Shown here: positions 42,057 to 44,292 of the stretch, in pieces
Numbering within the stretch: position 1 is the stretch's first letter
How the letters are laid out: each line of letters opens with the position of its first letter
Source of the DNA: Brachyspira pilosicoli
Lineage (GTDB): Bacteria; Spirochaetota; Brachyspiria; Brachyspirales; Brachyspiraceae
Direction of reading: 5' to 3'
NCBI RefSeq assembly: GCF_008016535.1
Contig: NZ_SAXY01000010.1
Span: 1 to 44,292, forward strand
DNA length: 44,292 nt
Translations under genes and position numbers: made by a program
The notes under the pieces: generated by a model
The model's database searches: none
Told to the model about the DNA's origin: nothing
The model's input: only the letters and a program-made list of their open reading frames with translations

Positions 42057-43434
42057 GAATATTAAATTTTATTTGATAAGTTTCAGATAAATAATTAACA
42101 AATAAATCCAAAATGATAGGGTCTAATTTTATTTCTTCTGCCATTAATTTACTTTTTATATATATAATTACATCTTCAACCTTTTCTTTTTTCTTTGAGT
42201 TCATAAAAACTAATACATCGAATATATCTACTATTTCTAATATTTTTGAAGGCACATAAGCATATACTTCGCCTCTTATAAAATCTTCTGCTTCAAATGA
42301 TAATATATTATCCGGATATTTATTATTTGAAAATTGTTTTATTAAATTGTTTTTTGAATAGCTATAATAATCATGATGAAGCCCTACTAATAATGACACA
42401 TCATTTTGAAAGTTTAAAGTTTTCTTTATAAAATTATATCCTTTTAATGCATGTAAGTCTTGATTATTATCTGTGTCTTTTAAAAAATTATTCATAGGTA
42501 CAAAATCAAATATTTTCAATAAGCCTACATCATGATATAATGCTCCTATAGAAAAATTAATGATTTCACCATTATTAAATTTCCTTATTCCAAATTTAAA
42601 TACTCTTTCCAAATTATCTATTGATATATCACTTTCAAAATGCGATATTATTTTTTGATATTTATCTATATACTTGCTTTTGTATTCTAATCTTAATTTA
42701 TTTCCTAATCTATTTTTAAACTCTCTGTTATAATAATGCATAAATTCTATCATCATTAAAGCAGTTCTATTGCTATGCGATATCATATTAATGTCTTGAA
42801 AATCAGGATTATCAAAAATATAATTAAAAACATTATTATGTTCTAAATAAGAAACAAGGCTGCTTATTATATGATATATATACATATCTTTTTTATCTAC
42901 TTTGCTTCCTATCATTATAGATTTTTTTATTGCTTGTATGTATTTAATAAAATCAGTTCTTATTAATATTCCTATGTCGCTTAATATTCTATCTATCAAA
43001 TATAATGTATCTATGTTTATATTTTTTTCGGATTTTAATATAGATTTTAATTTATCAACATTCGGCTCTAAAAACAAAAAACGTTCTTCAGATTTTTCTT
43101 TACATATTTTCTTTAAAGTTTCATTATTTTCATCTTTTAGCTTATTAGAATATGGTATGCAATTTAAATAAATACGATAAAAATATTCAGCTGTATTAAA
43201 TTTTTCTTTATTAGGTATTTCTTTTTCGTCTAATAATACATTAGTGTAAAATTTTGAGTTTTTTAATAAAGCATTATTATTTTTTATTTCATCTATAAAT
43301 ATGTCAATAGCCTTGCCTTCAAAATAAGTAACTATTCCATTCATATTTTGGCATTTTATAGTAATATCATCATTATATATTTTTGTCTTTGATCCTATTA
43401 TGGTTTCAAATTCTATTTCATAGTATTTATCCAT
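42046..43434 (-). CDS. HD-GYP-like phosphohydrolase, GYP motif lost
   Basis: 462 residues. The N-terminal 200 are not recognised. The C-terminal part (about 205-440) has the metal ligands of an HD-GYP domain: H220, H301-D302, H328, H353-H354 and D403. But the motif that gives the family its name, normally H-H-E-x-x-D-G-x-G-Y-P, reads H-H-D-Y-Y-S-Y-S. Hydrolysis of cyclic-di-GMP is therefore doubtful although metal binding seems kept. No signal or membrane helix. It follows the exported-protein gene by 3 bp. Confidence 0.82.
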   Translation of the reverse strand: MDKYYEIEFETIIGSKTKIYNDDITIKCQNMNGIVTYFEGKAIDIFIDEIKNNNALLKNSKFYTNVLLDEKEIPNKEKFNTAEYFYRIYLNCIPYSNKLKDENNETLKKICKEKSEERFLFLEPNVDKLKSILKSEKNINIDTLYLIDRILSDIGILIRTDFIKYIQAIKKSIMIGSKVDKKDMYIYHIISSLVSYLEHNNVFNYIFDNPDFQDINMISHSNRTALMMIEFMHYYNREFKNRLGNKLRLEYKSKYIDKYQKIISHFESDISIDNLERVFKFGIRKFNNGEIINFSIGALYHDVGLLKIFDFVPMNNFLKDTDNNQDLHALKGYNFIKKTLNFQNDVSLLVGLHHDYYSYSKNNLIKQFSNNKYPDNILSFEAEDFIRGEVYAYVPSKILEIVDIFDVLVFMNSKKKEKVEDVIIYIKSKLMAEEIKLDPIILDLFVNYLSETYQIKFNIPTN

Positions 43435-43437
43435 AAT

Positions 43438-44049
43438 TTATTCCATCATATTTAATATTTCTTCTATATGCTTTAATTGCCTATCTGCTGTTTTATTATA
43501 ATCTATTTCTCCAAGTGCTATTTTGTATGCTTTGTCTATTAAGTTATCCATTTCTAATTTTGATTTATTTTTCATTACTTTTTGAGCCAAATCTTTAGTG
43601 ATTACCCATCTTTCTTTGGCTAAATTATAAAAATAAACAGCATATTCAAAGCTCTTTTTTATATCTTCATCAAATTGAGAATTATAAAAATAATAATTTT
43701 CTTTATCATAAAGACCTGCTAAATATATGTAATTTTGAGTGATAAGATAATTAAATTGCATATGCATAAGGTCTTTATATTTAGTATATGCTTCTTCTGT
43801 TTCTATTATTGTCAATGCTCTATTTACAAAATCAAAAGGGGCGTTTAATGCTCTTTCTAAATAATCCACATTTCTAAGCAAGTCGTATTCCGCATAATAT
43901 GAAGGAAGTGAGTAGAGCCTATAATAGTCTTCAGCATAAACTATATAGCCATAATCTTTTTTTTCTATTATGGTAGAGCGTTTCATATCTATTTTAGGGT
44001 ATAGATTACTAATAGATAAAATTATAAATAATATAATTAATTTTTTCAT
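43438..44049 (-). CDS. Exported protein of unknown function
   Basis: 203 residues with a signal peptide (1 to about 18, L-S-I-S-N-L-Y-P). No lipobox. The mature part is helical and Tyr/Leu/Asp-rich, with Y-L-A-G-L-Y-D and Y-F-Y-N-L-A-K-E-R segments like a TPR-type solenoid; family not recognised. First gene of a two-gene unit with the HD protein. No Shine-Dalgarno; the ATG lies 7 nt from a TATAAT. Confidence 0.75.
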   Translation of the reverse strand: MKKLIILFIILSISNLYPKIDMKRSTIIEKKDYGYIVYAEDYYRLYSLPSYYAEYDLLRNVDYLERALNAPFDFVNRALTIIETEEAYTKYKDLMHMQFNYLITQNYIYLAGLYDKENYYFYNSQFDEDIKKSFEYAVYFYNLAKERWVITKDLAQKVMKNKSKLEMDNLIDKAYKIALGEIDYNKTADRQLKHIEEILNMME

Positions 44050-44056
44050 ATATCTT

Positions 44057-44084
44057 ATTATATGATATCGGTATAAAAAAACAA
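44057..44084 (-). promoter_or_regulatory. Promoter of the exported/HD pair, possibly leaderless
   Basis: On the minus strand TTGTTT (44084-44079), 16 bp, TATAAT (44062-44057), then 7 nt to the ATG at 44049. Confidence 0.5.
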
Positions 44085-44165
44085 TTCTTTATTACAATTA
44101 AATTTTTGCTTTATTTTATTATTATTATATTTTTTTGTTATATATAAGTACAGTTAATAATTTTT

Positions 44166-44292
44166 GGGGCTGTCCTAGATAACTTAAATTTGTTAAAATT
44201 AAAGTATGAAACGCAGTAAATTAAGTCAAGATAAACAATTAAAATTAATAGAACATTTTGTAGCAGGAACCACAGCAAGAACTACATCAGTT
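44166..44292 (+). mobile_element. Left end of an IS1595-like element (partial)
   Basis: The left terminal repeat begins ggggctgtcctagataac at 44166, the pattern I recall for IS1595/IS1016-group ends, followed at 44206 by a transposase start. The window edge cuts the element, so its right end and any target duplication are not visible. Confidence 0.75.
44206..44292 (+). CDS. IS1595-like transposase, N-terminal fragment
   Basis: 29 codons before the window ends. M-K-R-S-K-L-S-Q-D-K-Q-L-K-L-I-E followed by H-F-V-A-G-T-T-A-R-T matches the N-terminal HTH of IS1016-type transposases. The catalytic core is outside the window. Confidence 0.8.
   Translation, partial: MKRSKLSQDKQLKLIEHFVAGTTARTTSV

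Overview
The window looks like chromosome of a Brachyspira-type spirochaete. This is inference, not a database match. The DNA is very AT-rich, coding uses AGA/AAA/ATA-type codons heavily, and two MglB sugar-binding proteins, BMP/PnrA-type lipoproteins and a RodZ/LolA set occur together in a diderm with poly-A/T promoters of the TTGACA/TATAAT type. Most of it is ordinary housekeeping and transport chromosome. I see no rRNA, tRNA, CRISPR array or prophage.

Layout. 1-131 is the right end of an IS481-like element. 305-5389 holds aroC, a Gfo/Idh/MocA oxidoreductase, two MglB-like binding proteins behind a consensus promoter, and lexA. A complete IS481-like element (5473-6507) with a perfect 15-bp target duplication has landed between the divergent lexA and ferritin promoters. 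Ferritin and lptB follow. 8032-11527 (minus strand) is a four-gene cassette: RidA, a YheO/DauR-type PAS-HTH regulator, a class V PLP enzyme and a DAACS symporter. It has one strong promoter with two near-identical 20-bp direct repeats beside its -35. 11858-15444 holds a ZIP metal transporter, HIT and TatD hydrolases and two exported proteins. 15794-19958 (minus) holds a large Gre-family-like TPR protein, a smaller TPR protein and a pair of PepSY-like exported proteins.

20159-29543 (plus) carries a LolA-like carrier, RodZ, RimO, a ClpX-like ATPase without the zinc-binding domain, an ECF sigma factor overlapping a small single-pass membrane protein (probable anti-sigma), and ClpC. A MATE exporter follows. 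31337-39573 is a coherent nucleoside-scavenging locus: deoC, two nucleoside phosphorylases, two BMP-family lipoproteins, and an ABC ATPase with two permeases. 39902-44049 carries a small lipoprotein, two overlapping Cof-type HAD phosphatases, and on the minus strand an exported protein followed by an HD-GYP-like protein lacking the GYP motif. The window ends inside an IS1595-like element.

The points most worth a second look are: the amino-acid cassette, whose symporter has lost the residues that bind an acidic side chain; the degenerate sugar site of the first MglB; the ClpX-like/ECF-sigma/membrane-protein unit; the IS insertion 4 bp from the lexA -35; a recurring arrangement of -10 boxes 6-7 nt before ATGs that lack a Shine-Dalgarno; and a dispersed GC-rich hairpin repeat. 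Nothing here proves an undescribed system; the cassette at 8-11.7 kb is the best candidate for unassigned biology.
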